DNA of 64,000 nt, from assembly GCF_000689255.1 (NCBI RefSeq), contig NZ_HG964446.1:3516734-3580733 (forward strand), in the 5' to 3' direction. Positions 24,933-33,630 of the stretch are shown piece by piece (the stretch's first letter is position 1; every line of letters begins with the position of its first letter). The stretch is from Mycobacterium triplex. GTDB lineage: Bacteria > Actinomycetota > Actinomycetes > Mycobacteriales > Mycobacteriaceae. Position numbers and translations under genes: made by a program. Below the pieces are notes generated by a model. That model was given only the letters and a program-made list of their open reading frames with translations. It had not been told where the DNA came from and ran no database searches.

Positions 24933-26486
24933 GTGAAGGCTGTATTAGAAACACGCTACGACGTGATCGTGTGTGGAGCGGGGTCCTCAGGCTCTGTGAT
25001 CGCGGCACGGTTGGCGGAAAACCCCGACGTAAAGGTGCTGTTGCTGGAGGCCGGCGGCAGCGATGACGTCCCCACCGTCACCGAGGCGAGCCAGTGGCCG
25101 CTGAACCTGGGCAGTGAACGCGATTGGGGCTTCGTGTCCGAACCCGACCCGGGGCTGCACGGACGCTCGATCCCGTTCTCGATGGGCAAGGTGCTGGGCG
25201 GCGGGTCGAGCATCAACGTGATGCTCTGGGCGCGAGGGCATCGCAGCGACTGGGACCATTTCGCGACCGAATCCGGTGAGCCGGCCTGGGGATACGAATC
25301 GGTCCTGGATTTGTACCGCCAGATCGAGGATTGGCACGGAGTGGGTGAGCCGAATCATCGTGGCAGGGGAGGACCCGTCTTCGTCCAGCCCGCACCCGAC
25401 CCACATCCGATCGCCGCGGCGACCGTGAAAGCTGCCAGGACACTGGGAATTCCGACCTATCAGAGTCCCAACGGGCGGCTGATGGAAGATATGCGCGGCG
25501 CCTCGATCTCCGACCTGCGGTGGCGTGGCGGGAAACGCCTGTCGGTATTCCGCACCTACACGGCGCCGCAGCTGGACAGGCCGAACCTCACCGTGGTGCC
25601 GGGAGCGCTGGTAACCAGGGTGATTCTCCAGGACTCTCGGGCCACCGGCGTCGAGGTGCTGCACGAGGGCGCGGTCCAGCGCGTGACCGCGGACACCGAG
25701 GTGGTGTTGTCCCTCGGGGCGATTCACAGCCCCAAAGTGCTGATGCAGTCCGGCGTCGGCGACGCCGACGAACTGCGCGACGCCGGGGTCCGGCTCCGCC
25801 AGCACCTGCCGGGCGTGGGACGCAACTTTCACGACCACTACGGGTTCGACTGCGTGTGGGAATTTCCCGAAGACATTGCGGGCAGCACCCAGGCCGGTGC
25901 GATGCTGTTCTGGGACTCCGGACTTGGCGACACGGACGGACCAGACCTGTTCGCCTGTTTAGGGCCCTTTCCCAAGTCCACGCCCGAAAACATCGCGAAA
26001 TACGGCCTGCCACAAAATGGCTGGATCTTGTTCGGCTCCCCGACGCATCCCAGGAGCCGTGGCCGATTGCGGTTGACGGGTTCGGGTCCCGACGATCCCA
26101 TTCGGATCGAAGCCAACGCGTTGTCGGACCCCCACGATGTCAAGACGGGGATCGCCTGCATCGAAACCCTGCGCGAAATCGGCAATTCCGCGGAGCTTCG
26201 GCCGTTCGTCACGCGCGAGGTAATGCCGGGCAACCTGACCGGCGGCGCGCTGGAGACCTATCTGCGCAACGCGGTCACCACCTATTGGCACGAATCGGGG
26301 ACGGCGAAGATGGGCCGCGACCCGATGTCGGTGGTCGACGGACACCTCAGGGTCTACGGCATCGAGGGTCTGCGCGTCGCCGATGCGTCGATCATGCCCC
26401 GGATCACCAGCGGCAACACCATGGCGCCGTGCGTCGTGATCGGTGAACGTGCCGCGCACTTCATCAAGACCGAGCACCGGATGTGA
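24933..26486 (+). CDS. GMC family FAD-dependent oxidoreductase
   Basis: Glucose-methanol-choline oxidoreductase, 517 aa, oxidising an alcohol with FAD. The dinucleotide-binding motif is VIVCGAGSSGSVIAARLAEN (G15xG17xxG20) and the GMC signature is GKVLGGGSSINVMLWARG. The catalytic pair is H453 in YWHESGTAKMG and N495 in ITSGNTMAP; an Asn at the second position is common in choline-dehydrogenase-like members. GTG 24933 has GGAGGAG at good spacing; an upstream ATG at 24897 lacks one. Its stop overlaps the hydrolase start. Confidence 0.87.
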   Translation: MKAVLETRYDVIVCGAGSSGSVIAARLAENPDVKVLLLEAGGSDDVPTVTEASQWPLNLGSERDWGFVSEPDPGLHGRSIPFSMGKVLGGGSSINVMLWARGHRSDWDHFATESGEPAWGYESVLDLYRQIEDWHGVGEPNHRGRGGPVFVQPAPDPHPIAAATVKAARTLGIPTYQSPNGRLMEDMRGASISDLRWRGGKRLSVFRTYTAPQLDRPNLTVVPGALVTRVILQDSRATGVEVLHEGAVQRVTADTEVVLSLGAIHSPKVLMQSGVGDADELRDAGVRLRQHLPGVGRNFHDHYGFDCVWEFPEDIAGSTQAGAMLFWDSGLGDTDGPDLFACLGPFPKSTPENIAKYGLPQNGWILFGSPTHPRSRGRLRLTGSGPDDPIRIEANALSDPHDVKTGIACIETLREIGNSAELRPFVTREVMPGNLTGGALETYLRNAVTTYWHESGTAKMGRDPMSVVDGHLRVYGIEGLRVADASIMPRITSGNTMAPCVVIGERAAHFIKTEHRM

Positions 26487-27334
26487 CGGTCCGTCCCATT
26501 CAGAACCTCCAATTATCAACGCCTGGACAGGAATTCGATCTCATGCTGGAACTCATCGACAAGGGACAACCCACCGCGGAGCACCCACACCCGTTGCTCT
26601 TTGTGCACGGCGCCTTCCTGGGCGCATGGAGCTGGGATGCGCACTTTCTGGATTTCTTCGCCGACCGCGGGTTTCGCGTCCTGGCGCCCAGCCTTCGCGG
26701 CCACGGCTCGAGCCCGGCGGACAAACCCCTGCGGCTGTGCTCAATCTCGGACTTCGTCGAAGACGTCACAAAGATCGCCAATACGGTTGCGCCACAGCCA
26801 ATCCCGATCGGGCACTCCATGGGTGGATTCGTGGTGCAGAAGTATCTCGAAGCCAATAAGGCGCCGGCGGGGGTTCTGATCGCGTCCGCGCCGCCGCGTG
26901 GACACCTACGGTCGCTGCTGCGCAACATCCGTCGACACCCGTGGCGCTGTTCCAGGTTCAGCCTGAGTGGGCGACCCGACCATCTCCTGGGCACCACGAC
27001 GGCGGGAGCTCGGGAATTGTTCTTCGGCCAGAAGGCGTCCGACGACCTGATCAGCGCGACCACCGCACGGCTCCAACCGGACAGCACACGCGCTATCTTG
27101 CTGGACATGGTCGCCCTCGAACTGGTCAGGACCGACCGGATCACCACACCGTTGTTGGTGCTCGGCGGAGAAGAAGACGCGACCTATCACCCCACCGAGG
27201 TCCGCGCGACGGCTCGGGCCTACGGCACTGAGGCGACGATCATTCCGCAGATTGGGCACTCGATGACCGTGGAACCCGGGTGGGAAACGGTCGCCGAGCG
27301 CATCTTGTCGTGGCTGATCGAGCGCCGACTCTAG
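26483..27334 (+). CDS. Alpha/beta hydrolase
   Basis: 283-residue alpha/beta hydrolase. Oxyanion segment FVHGAFLGAWSWD, nucleophile elbow GHSMGG (S112), acid GGEEDATYHP and base IGHSMTVEPGW form a complete triad. GTG at 26483 overlaps the GMC stop (GTGA), so the two are coupled; an ATG at 26543 would shorten the N-terminus by 20 residues. No signal peptide, hence cytoplasmic. It may hydrolyse an ester linked to the alcohol substrate of the GMC enzyme (inference from pairing). Confidence 0.83.
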   Translation: MTVRPIQNLQLSTPGQEFDLMLELIDKGQPTAEHPHPLLFVHGAFLGAWSWDAHFLDFFADRGFRVLAPSLRGHGSSPADKPLRLCSISDFVEDVTKIANTVAPQPIPIGHSMGGFVVQKYLEANKAPAGVLIASAPPRGHLRSLLRNIRRHPWRCSRFSLSGRPDHLLGTTTAGARELFFGQKASDDLISATTARLQPDSTRAILLDMVALELVRTDRITTPLLVLGGEEDATYHPTEVRATARAYGTEATIIPQIGHSMTVEPGWETVAERILSWLIERRL

Positions 27335-27372
27335 GCATCGTCGTGCGGTAACGCGCTTGCTACCATCGCGCC

Positions 27373-28167
27373 GTGCACGATATTGCTGCACCACGCGGTG
27401 GGCGGCGGACTGTTCGGCGACGCGAAGTCCTCAAGTATGCGTTCGCACCGGCGCTGCTGGGCCTGGCCGCGACGTTCGACGCACCCAGCTCGTCAGCCGC
27501 CGGCCTCCAGCTGATCGACTTTGCCGAGAAAAGGATTTCGCCGGACGAGATCAAGGCGGCGGGATACGCCGGCGTGATCAACTACGTCTCCGCCGAGCGG
27601 CCGGGTGCACATTTCGAGGCCAAGCCCATCACCCGCGAGTACGCGGACTCGTTGCGCGCGGCGGGTCTACACATCGTCAGTAACTTCCAGTACGGCAAGC
27701 CCGGATGGCCCGCTACGCCGTCGGACCTGACCCGCGGGCACGACGGTGGTGTGGCGGACGCGCAAACGGCTCAGCAGCTGCATGCGGCTGCCGGCGGACC
27801 GAACTCGGCGCCGATCTTCTTCAGCGTCGACGACGACATCGACCAGAACACCTGGAATACCCTTGCCGTCGACTGGTTTCGGGGAATCAACTCGGTACTC
27901 GGCGTTGGCCGTACCGGTATCTACGGCCACTACAACGCGTGCGGGTGGGCGATCAGGGACGGCGTGATCGGCAACTCGTCCAGCGCGGGGCACCGCTGGG
28001 CGTGGCAAACCCGGTCGTGGTCGCACGGCCAGCGCGAGCCGATGGCGGTGCTGTACCAAACGATCGTCAACAGCCCGTCCAACCCGGGCCCGCTGCTGGG
28101 CGGCATCAATGTGGATGTCGACGACGTCCTCGCGCCCGATTACGGACAGTGGGATCTGGGCCGCTGA
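27373..28167 (+). CDS. Tat-exported DUF1906 protein, Rv2525c-like
   Basis: 264-residue exported protein of the DUF1906 family, a glycoside-hydrolase-like TIM barrel; M. tuberculosis Rv2525c is a Tat substrate linked to cell-wall processes. The twin-arginine signal RRREVLKYAFAPALLGL is followed by cleavage near SSAAG (about 43). The domain runs from LIDFAEKRISPDEIKAAGYAGVINYVS to GGINVDVDDVLAPDYGQW, with FFSVDDDID at the barrel mouth. GTG start. A second family member lies at 60.7 kb, almost collinear in sequence. No confirmed reaction. Confidence 0.85.
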   Translation: MHDIAAPRGGRRTVRRREVLKYAFAPALLGLAATFDAPSSSAAGLQLIDFAEKRISPDEIKAAGYAGVINYVSAERPGAHFEAKPITREYADSLRAAGLHIVSNFQYGKPGWPATPSDLTRGHDGGVADAQTAQQLHAAAGGPNSAPIFFSVDDDIDQNTWNTLAVDWFRGINSVLGVGRTGIYGHYNACGWAIRDGVIGNSSSAGHRWAWQTRSWSHGQREPMAVLYQTIVNSPSNPGPLLGGINVDVDDVLAPDYGQWDLGR

Positions 28168-28170
28168 GCG

Positions 28171-29046
28171 CTACATGCCCAGCGGTACCGAACTGCCGGT
28201 CGCCTGGGGCGTGGTCGAGGCGATGAAGTTCTCCAGGATGTCCGCCACGGCCATCGGCGCCTCGACGTGCGGGAAGTGCCCGACGCCCTCGAGTACCTCG
28301 AGGCGGCTGCCCTCGAGCGCGTCGTGGGCGGCGTAGGCGTGCGCGACCGGGATGATCCGATCCTGGTCGCCCCAGATCAGCAGGGACGGTAGGCCGGCCG
28401 CGACGTGCAGCTTGTTCAGCGCGCTGACGGCCTGGCCGCGATAGTCCACGACTGAGCGCAACGTCCGCAAAAACGCCTGGCGGGTCCGCGCGTCCGACAG
28501 CGAGCAGTAGGCCTGCCACATCTCACCGGCTCGCGGCGCCCGAATCCCGGCCGAGGTCAGCCACGAACCGACCTTGTTGCCCAGGTTCAGCACCGGTTGG
28601 GGCGCAACGACGGGCAACAGCAATTCGGCGCCGGGCGCCGCCAACATCCGCAGCACCGGGCTGAGTTCGGGGCCCAGGCCGCCGCTGCCGATCAGGGCCA
28701 GTCGCTCGCAGTAGTCGCGATGCTGATGCGTGAACTGCATCGCGATGCCGCCGCCCAGCGACTGCCCGACCACGGTGGCGCGGGAGACGCCGAGTTCGTC
28801 GAGCAGATCACGCAACGAGACCGCGAATGCGCCCAGCGAGTAGTCGCCGCGCGGCTTCGCCGACTCCCCGTGGCCGAGCAGGTCGGGAGCGATGACGCGG
28901 TATTTCTTGGCGAGCTGCGGAATGATCTCGCGCCAGGTGGCCGAGCTGCCGGCCATCCCGTGGATCAGCAACAGGGCGTGGCCGCGGCCGGCGTCCCGGT
29001 AGGCGATCCGGTCGCCGTGCAGTTCGAGGTACGTCAATTCGCTCAT
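28171..29046 (-). CDS. Alpha/beta hydrolase
   Basis: 291-residue hydrolase of the epoxide hydrolase/HOHH-like class. LIHGMAGSSATW (oxyanion), APDLLGHGESAKP, elbow VGQSLGGG (S96), acid GDQDRIIP and base GVGHFPHVEAP. ATG 29046 chosen, with TTG at 29052 as alternative. The nucleophile is Ser, so an esterase, lipase or C-C hydrolase is likelier than an epoxide hydrolase. Convergent with the DUF1906 gene, 3 nt apart. Its promoter faces the end of the katG region. Confidence 0.83.
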   Translation of the reverse strand: MSELTYLELHGDRIAYRDAGRGHALLLIHGMAGSSATWREIIPQLAKKYRVIAPDLLGHGESAKPRGDYSLGAFAVSLRDLLDELGVSRATVVGQSLGGGIAMQFTHQHRDYCERLALIGSGGLGPELSPVLRMLAAPGAELLLPVVAPQPVLNLGNKVGSWLTSAGIRAPRAGEMWQAYCSLSDARTRQAFLRTLRSVVDYRGQAVSALNKLHVAAGLPSLLIWGDQDRIIPVAHAYAAHDALEGSRLEVLEGVGHFPHVEAPMAVADILENFIASTTPQATGSSVPLGM

Positions 29047-29182
29047 GGTCAACCCGTTTACCCATGCCTTGGTCGTTGGATGCGCCGGCGCCTACCAAGA
29101 ATACGTAACTTACGCCGCCGTAGGTTACTGGCGGGTAATAGTGTGGTGGGCCTCACGCGTCGGACATGCCCACGTCAAATGA

Positions 29183-29219
29183 ACGACACCCCGCGGGCTG
29201 CGTGCCCGCGGGGTGTCGT
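29183..29219 (-). terminator. Strong hairpin terminator after katG
   Basis: Perfect 16-bp inverted repeat (acgacaccccgcgggc and its complement) with a 5-nt loop, 25 nt past the katG stop. There is no marked U-tract, as is usual in mycobacteria. It would also stop transcription arriving from the opposite side. Confidence 0.75.
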
Positions 29220-29243
29220 CTGGTGCTGCCGATCAGGCCGGCG

Positions 29244-31484
29244 TCACTTCAGGTCGTACCGGTCGTTGTTCATGACCTTGACCCACGCCGCGACGAAGTC
29301 CTCCACGAACTTGCCCGCGTTGTCGTCCTGCGCGTAGACCTCGACGAGGGCGCGCAGCACCGAGTTCGACCCGAACACGAGGTCGTTGGCGGTCGCGGTC
29401 CACTTGAGCGCCCCCGAGGCCCGGTCGCGGCCCTCGTAGACGTTCTCGGCGGTTTCCGACGGCTTCCACTCCGTGCCCATGTCGAGCAGGTTGATGAAGA
29501 AGTCGTTGGTCAACGCGCCCGGCTTGTCGGTGAACACGCCGTGCTTGCTGCCGCCGTGGTTGGCGCCCAGGGCCCGCAGACCCCCGATCAGCACCGTCAG
29601 TTCCGGACCCGTCACACCGAGCAGATACGCACGCTCCAGCAGCAGCTGCTCCAACGGGGCCTTCTCGCCGGGCCGGAAGTAGTTGCGGAACCCGTCGGCG
29701 CGCGGTTCGAGCACCGCGAACGACTCCACATCGGTGTTCTCCTGTGAGGCGTCCGTGCGGCCGGGTGCGAAGTGCACCGAGATGTCGTACCCCGCGTCCT
29801 TGGCCGCCTTCTCGACCGCCGCGGAACCGGCCAGCACGATCACGTCGGCCAGCGAGATCTTCTTGCCACCCGAAGCCGAGGCGTTGAAGTCCTGCTGGAT
29901 CTTCTCCAGCACCGGCAACACCTTGTCCAGCTCGGACGGCTCGTTGACCTCCCAATTCTTCTGCGGCTCAAGGCGAATCCGCGCCCCGTTCGCGCCGCCG
30001 CGCTTGTCGGTGTTGCGGTAGCTGCTCGCCGCCGCCCAGGCGGTCTTGACCAACTGCTGCACCGTCAGGCCCGACTCGAGAACCTTGCCCTTCAGGGCCG
30101 CGACATCCTTGTCGTTGACCAGCTTGTGGTCGACGGCCGGGACCGGGTCCTGCCACAGCTGCGGCTCGGGAACCCACGGGCCGAGGTAACGCGAGATCGG
30201 TCCCATGTCGCGGTGCAGCAGCTTGTACCACGCCTTGGCGAAGGCATCGGCCAGCTCGTCGGGGTTCTTCAGCCAGCGCTCGGTGATCCTGCGGTAGATC
30301 GGGTCCTCCCGCAACGAGACGTCGGTGACCAGCATCGTCGGGGCGCGACCCGGACCGCCGAACGGGTCGGGAATGGTGCCCGCGCCCGCGCCGTCCTTGG
30401 CGGTGAACTGCCAGGCTCCGGCCGGGCTCTTGGTCAGCTCCCACTCGTAGCCGTACAGCGTCTCGAGGAAGGTGTTGTCCCACTTGGTCGGGGTAGGCGT
30501 CCAGACGACCTCGAGGCCGCTGGTGATGGCGTCCTTGCCCGAGCCGCTGCCGTAGGAGCTCTTCCAGCCCAGCCCCTGTTGCTCGATGGGCGCGGCCTCC
30601 GGCTCGGGGCCGACCAGGTCGGCGTCGCCGGCACCGTGCGTCTTGCCGAAGCTGTGGCCACCGACGATGAGCGCGGCGGTCTCTTCGTCGTTCATCGCCA
30701 TCCGGGCGAAGGTCTCGCGGATGTCGATCGCCGCGGCGACGGGATCCGGTTTACCTTCGGGGCCTTCGGGATTCACGTAAATCAGGCCCATGGTGGTGGC
30801 GCCGTACGGTTGCGCAAGATCGCGCTGGCCGGAATAGCGCTTGTTGGTGCCCAACCATTCGTCCTCTTCACCGAACAGGATCTCTTCGGGCTCCCATACG
30901 TCTTCGCGGCCGAAGGCGAACCCAAAAGTCTTGAACCCCATGGATTCCAGGGCGACGTTGCCGGCCAGCAGCAGTAGGTCGGCCCAGGAGATCTTGTTGC
31001 CGTGCTTCTTCTTGACCGGCCACAGCAAGCGTCGCGCCTTGTCCAGGCTGGCGTTGTCCGGCCAACTGTTCAACGGGGCGAAGCGCTGCAGGCCCTGACC
31101 GCCACCACCGCGGCCGTCGAAGATGCGGTAGGTGCCGGCGGCGTGCCAGCTCATGCGAATGAAGAAGCCGCCGTAGTGGCCGTAGTCGGCGGGCCACCAG
31201 TCCTGGGACGTGGTCATCACCGAGACCAGGTCGGCCTTGACCTGTTCGACATCGAGCTTGGCGAACTCCTCGGCGTAATCGAAGTCGTCGCCGAGCGGGT
31301 TGGCCTGGGGCGAGTGCGGGTGCAGCTTCGAGACGTCGATCTGGTTGGGCCACCAATCCTGGTTGGTCAGGGGAGCGCCGCTCTTCGGCTGGGGCGACGG
31401 GATCGCCGGGTTTTCACTCTCGCTGGTGCTCCCCGTCTTGGCGCCCGGTTCGGGTGGGCGACTCTGGGAGGTATCTGTTGACAC
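29244..31484 (-). CDS. katG: Catalase-peroxidase KatG
   Basis: Haem catalase-peroxidase (746 aa) that removes peroxide and activates isoniazid. Distal residues R110, W113 and H114 lie in RMSWHAAGTYR. Y236 (LIYVNPEGP) and M262 (RMAMND) complete the Trp-Tyr-Met adduct, and the proximal haem ligand is H277 in VGGHSFGKTHG. S322 in DAITSGLEVV corresponds to S315 of M. tuberculosis, the main isoniazid-resistance position, and is the wild-type serine. The C-terminal duplicated peroxidase domain is complete. GTG start with GGAAAGGA upstream, 51 nt after furA; same order and control as in other mycobacteria. Confidence 0.97.
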   Translation of the reverse strand: MSTDTSQSRPPEPGAKTGSTSESENPAIPSPQPKSGAPLTNQDWWPNQIDVSKLHPHSPQANPLGDDFDYAEEFAKLDVEQVKADLVSVMTTSQDWWPADYGHYGGFFIRMSWHAAGTYRIFDGRGGGGQGLQRFAPLNSWPDNASLDKARRLLWPVKKKHGNKISWADLLLLAGNVALESMGFKTFGFAFGREDVWEPEEILFGEEDEWLGTNKRYSGQRDLAQPYGATTMGLIYVNPEGPEGKPDPVAAAIDIRETFARMAMNDEETAALIVGGHSFGKTHGAGDADLVGPEPEAAPIEQQGLGWKSSYGSGSGKDAITSGLEVVWTPTPTKWDNTFLETLYGYEWELTKSPAGAWQFTAKDGAGAGTIPDPFGGPGRAPTMLVTDVSLREDPIYRRITERWLKNPDELADAFAKAWYKLLHRDMGPISRYLGPWVPEPQLWQDPVPAVDHKLVNDKDVAALKGKVLESGLTVQQLVKTAWAAASSYRNTDKRGGANGARIRLEPQKNWEVNEPSELDKVLPVLEKIQQDFNASASGGKKISLADVIVLAGSAAVEKAAKDAGYDISVHFAPGRTDASQENTDVESFAVLEPRADGFRNYFRPGEKAPLEQLLLERAYLLGVTGPELTVLIGGLRALGANHGGSKHGVFTDKPGALTNDFFINLLDMGTEWKPSETAENVYEGRDRASGALKWTATANDLVFGSNSVLRALVEVYAQDDNAGKFVEDFVAAWVKVMNNDRYDLK

Positions 31485-31511
31485 AGCATTCCTTTCCGGT
31501 GGTGGGTGATT

Positions 31512-31538
31512 GGGCTGTGATCACAAGGGCTGTGATCA
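31512..31538. repeat. Direct repeat in the furA-katG junction
   Basis: Two identical 12-bp copies of GGGCTGTGATCA (31512-31523 and 31527-31538) with a 15-bp period. The second overlaps the furA stop codon. Each copy contains the palindrome TGATCA. They may reflect local duplication or a secondary katG control or processing site. Confidence 0.5.
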
Positions 31539-31976
31539 GGAATCTGCGGTCGAGCAATCGGGGCACAGGCCCCAGTAGATGACTTCTGCCTCGTCGAGCA
31601 CGAAGCCATCGAGAACGTTGTCGTCGTCTGATGGAGTGAGGCACGGGGCATCGCCGACCGCGCAGTCGATGTCGGCAATCACGCCGCAGGACCGGCATAC
31701 CACGTGGTGGTGGTTGTCGCCGACCCGGGACTCATAGCGCGCGACCAGACCAGATGGCTGGATGCGACGGACCAGACCCACCGCCGTCAGGGCATTGAGC
31801 ACGTCGTACACCGCCTGGCGTGAGACGTCGGGAAGGCCGGTCCGCACCGAGGAAAAAATCGTCTCGGTGTCGGCATGGGGATGGGCATGCACCGCCTCCA
31901 GGACCGCGATCCTGGGCCGGGTCACGCGCAAGTCGGCCATGCGCAACCGCTCCGCGTAGTCCGACGTTGACGACAC
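31536..31976 (-). CDS. furA: Ferric uptake regulator family repressor FurA
   Basis: 146-residue metal-dependent repressor of its own operon with katG. Winged helix: TRPRIAVLEAVHAHPHADTETIF...SRQAVYDVLNAL. Metal sites: GDNHHHVVCRSCG and a C-terminal CPDC pair. It matches M. tuberculosis FurA closely but has extra Asp/Asn residues in the loop SDDDNVLDGFVL. I chose GTG 31976 rather than ATG 31994, because the conserved N-terminus is MSSxxDYAEQLR and the promoter places the transcript start at this GTG, giving a leaderless mRNA. Confidence 0.95.
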   Translation of the reverse strand: MSSTSDYAERLRMADLRVTRPRIAVLEAVHAHPHADTETIFSSVRTGLPDVSRQAVYDVLNALTAVGLVRRIQPSGLVARYESRVGDNHHHVVCRSCGVIADIDCAVGDAPCLTPSDDDNVLDGFVLDEAEVIYWGLCPDCSTADS

Positions 31977-31982
31977 AAGGCC

Positions 31983-32014
31983 AATATGGCCCACTTATCT
32001 GGAATCAGTCAAGA
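31983..32014 (-). promoter_or_regulatory. furA promoter with FurA box
   Basis: On the minus strand, TTGACT (-35, 32007-32012) and CATATT (-10, 31983-31988) are 18 nt apart. The intervening AT-rich TTGACTGATTCCAGATAAG (31994-32014 region) matches the known mycobacterial FurA operator. Transcription would start at about 31976, the furA GTG. FurA bound here would repress furA-katG until peroxide or metal loss releases it. Confidence 0.85.
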
Positions 32015-32083
32015 CTTTCTCGGGGCAATACCCCGTTAAAATTTGGCGTCAGGAAGATTCGTGGTCACCTGGCTCCTCGGTCG

Positions 32084-33127
32084 TCAACCCACCTTCCGGT
32101 AGACAAGCCAGCGCAACTCGATGGGGGAATCCTCCCGGTCGACGTCGAAAATGTCTTGGCCACTGGCCCATCCGTCGAACCAGGCCGTGGGCGGCCAGGC
32201 GCCTTCGGGCAAATTGTCTTTCTCGTAGTCGTAGGCCGACTCGTCGGAGATGAGTTCAAGCGACAACCCGGCGGCCGCCTTGTCGACCTCGTCGCGGGTG
32301 AAGATCATGGTGTGGCATTGCTGCCCGAGCTGTCGGGCGGCGTCGTCGGGGACGTAGCCCTCGCGCGGCAGGAACGTGTTGAACACCAGACGTCCGCCGG
32401 GGGCCAAACACTGCGCGGCGAGTTCGAACATGCCGCCCAGCTCGTTCGCAGTCCGGAAGTCCGGCACCACCTCGGAGAACACGACCAGCTGATACTCGCC
32501 GCCGACGCCTTCCATCGCTACGAAAACATCGCTTTGGATGACGTGGATGTCGACCGAATTCCGTTTGGCTTCCCCGCGAATGATGTCCGCGAACTTGCCG
32601 GCCAGCTCGACCGCGTCGACCGGGTGGCCGCGCCGGGCCAGGGCGAGGGCATTTCGGCCGGTGCCGGCGCCGACGTCGAGCACCCGGCAAGTGCTGGGAT
32701 CGGCGGCTTCGTTGGCCAGCGCCCACACGCGTGCGTCGGGCTCGGTGCCGAACAGCGACCCCTCGCGGGTGTCGACCCAGTTGTCGTAATCGGCCCCGAT
32801 CGTTGCCCACTGGGGTTTGACGCGGTAATTCAGCGTCGTGCCGAACGGAGAGTTGAACTGTACGACGATGTTCGAACGTGAGGACGCCTTAAAGGCTTTC
32901 GTCAATTCACCTTCCAGCACGGCTTTGAGCTGAACGGTCTCTTCGTCTGTGTACCGTATGCCCAAGCCGGCAAAGATGGTCGTGCACATCGTGACGTACT
33001 CGTCGAGCATGCCCGGAACGGCCGGGAGGACCAGCTGACCTTCGGACATCGTTCGTCGATGCAACCGCCGGGCCATCGCTGCACGCAGCGCCGACGGGTC
33101 GAAAGATCTGCGGTCGCGATCCTCCAT
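32084..33127 (-). CDS. Class I SAM-dependent methyltransferase
   Basis: 347-residue methyltransferase. An N-terminal helical part of about 110 residues (MEDRDRRSFDPSALRAAMARRL...) precedes motif I VLDVGAGTGRNALALARRG at 149-167. Then follow DIHVIQSDVF, VVFSEVVPDF and PGGRLVFNTFLP. ATG 33127 has AAGG six bases upstream; a GTG at 33142 would add five residues. The long N-terminal region suggests a specialised acceptor or a dimerisation part. No partner gene is adjacent on the strand; it is divergent from the PPOX gene. Confidence 0.8.
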   Translation of the reverse strand: MEDRDRRSFDPSALRAAMARRLHRRTMSEGQLVLPAVPGMLDEYVTMCTTIFAGLGIRYTDEETVQLKAVLEGELTKAFKASSRSNIVVQFNSPFGTTLNYRVKPQWATIGADYDNWVDTREGSLFGTEPDARVWALANEAADPSTCRVLDVGAGTGRNALALARRGHPVDAVELAGKFADIIRGEAKRNSVDIHVIQSDVFVAMEGVGGEYQLVVFSEVVPDFRTANELGGMFELAAQCLAPGGRLVFNTFLPREGYVPDDAARQLGQQCHTMIFTRDEVDKAAAGLSLELISDESAYDYEKDNLPEGAWPPTAWFDGWASGQDIFDVDREDSPIELRWLVYRKVG

Positions 33128-33211
33128 CAGACCCTTGTACACGACCCGGCCGCCGACCGCACAATAGGGCGTGACGGCGGCCCGAGCTAACCGCCGCCGA
33201 CAGGGGAGACA

Positions 33212-33625
33212 ATGAGCGACGACGCGACCGCCCGGTTGGGTGCCGAGAAGTTCGTGTCCTTGACGACGTTCAAGCGCGACGGCGATGCGGTCGCCGCGCC
33301 GATGTGGATCGTCGGCGACGGCGCGGGGCTGTCGGCGTGGACGCCGGCCGACTCGTGGAAGGTCAAGCGGTTGCGGCGCGATCCCCGGGTCACGCTTGCG
33401 GCGTGCGGCCGAACCGGGAAGGTGCCGAGCGGTCAGCCCGTCGTCGCGGGAACTGCCGAGGTGATCACCGACCCGGGGGAGGTCGCGCGCGTCGAATCGC
33501 TCGTCAAGCGCAAGTACGGCTTGGGATTTCGGCTGGTGACCTTCATCGAAACCCTCGTTGCACGGGGCCGAAAGCCACGGTTCGTCCTGCGGATCACGCT
33601 GACCGACTCGTCAGGTGGAAGATAG
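33212..33625 (+). CDS. PPOX class F420-dependent oxidoreductase
   Basis: 137-residue split beta-barrel protein of the flavin/deazaflavin-binding group (FDOR). FVSLTTFKRDGDAVAAPMWIVGDG and SWKVKRLRRDPRVTLAACGRTGKV are the cofactor-facing strands; the Lys/Arg-rich turn fits binding of the F420 phosphate tail. The Rv1155/Rv2074-like size suggests an F420H2-dependent reductase. The MOSC gene follows after 5 nt, so they are probably co-transcribed. Confidence 0.82.
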   Translation: MSDDATARLGAEKFVSLTTFKRDGDAVAAPMWIVGDGAGLSAWTPADSWKVKRLRRDPRVTLAACGRTGKVPSGQPVVAGTAEVITDPGEVARVESLVKRKYGLGFRLVTFIETLVARGRKPRFVLRITLTDSSGGR

Positions 33626-33630
33626 TCGGC

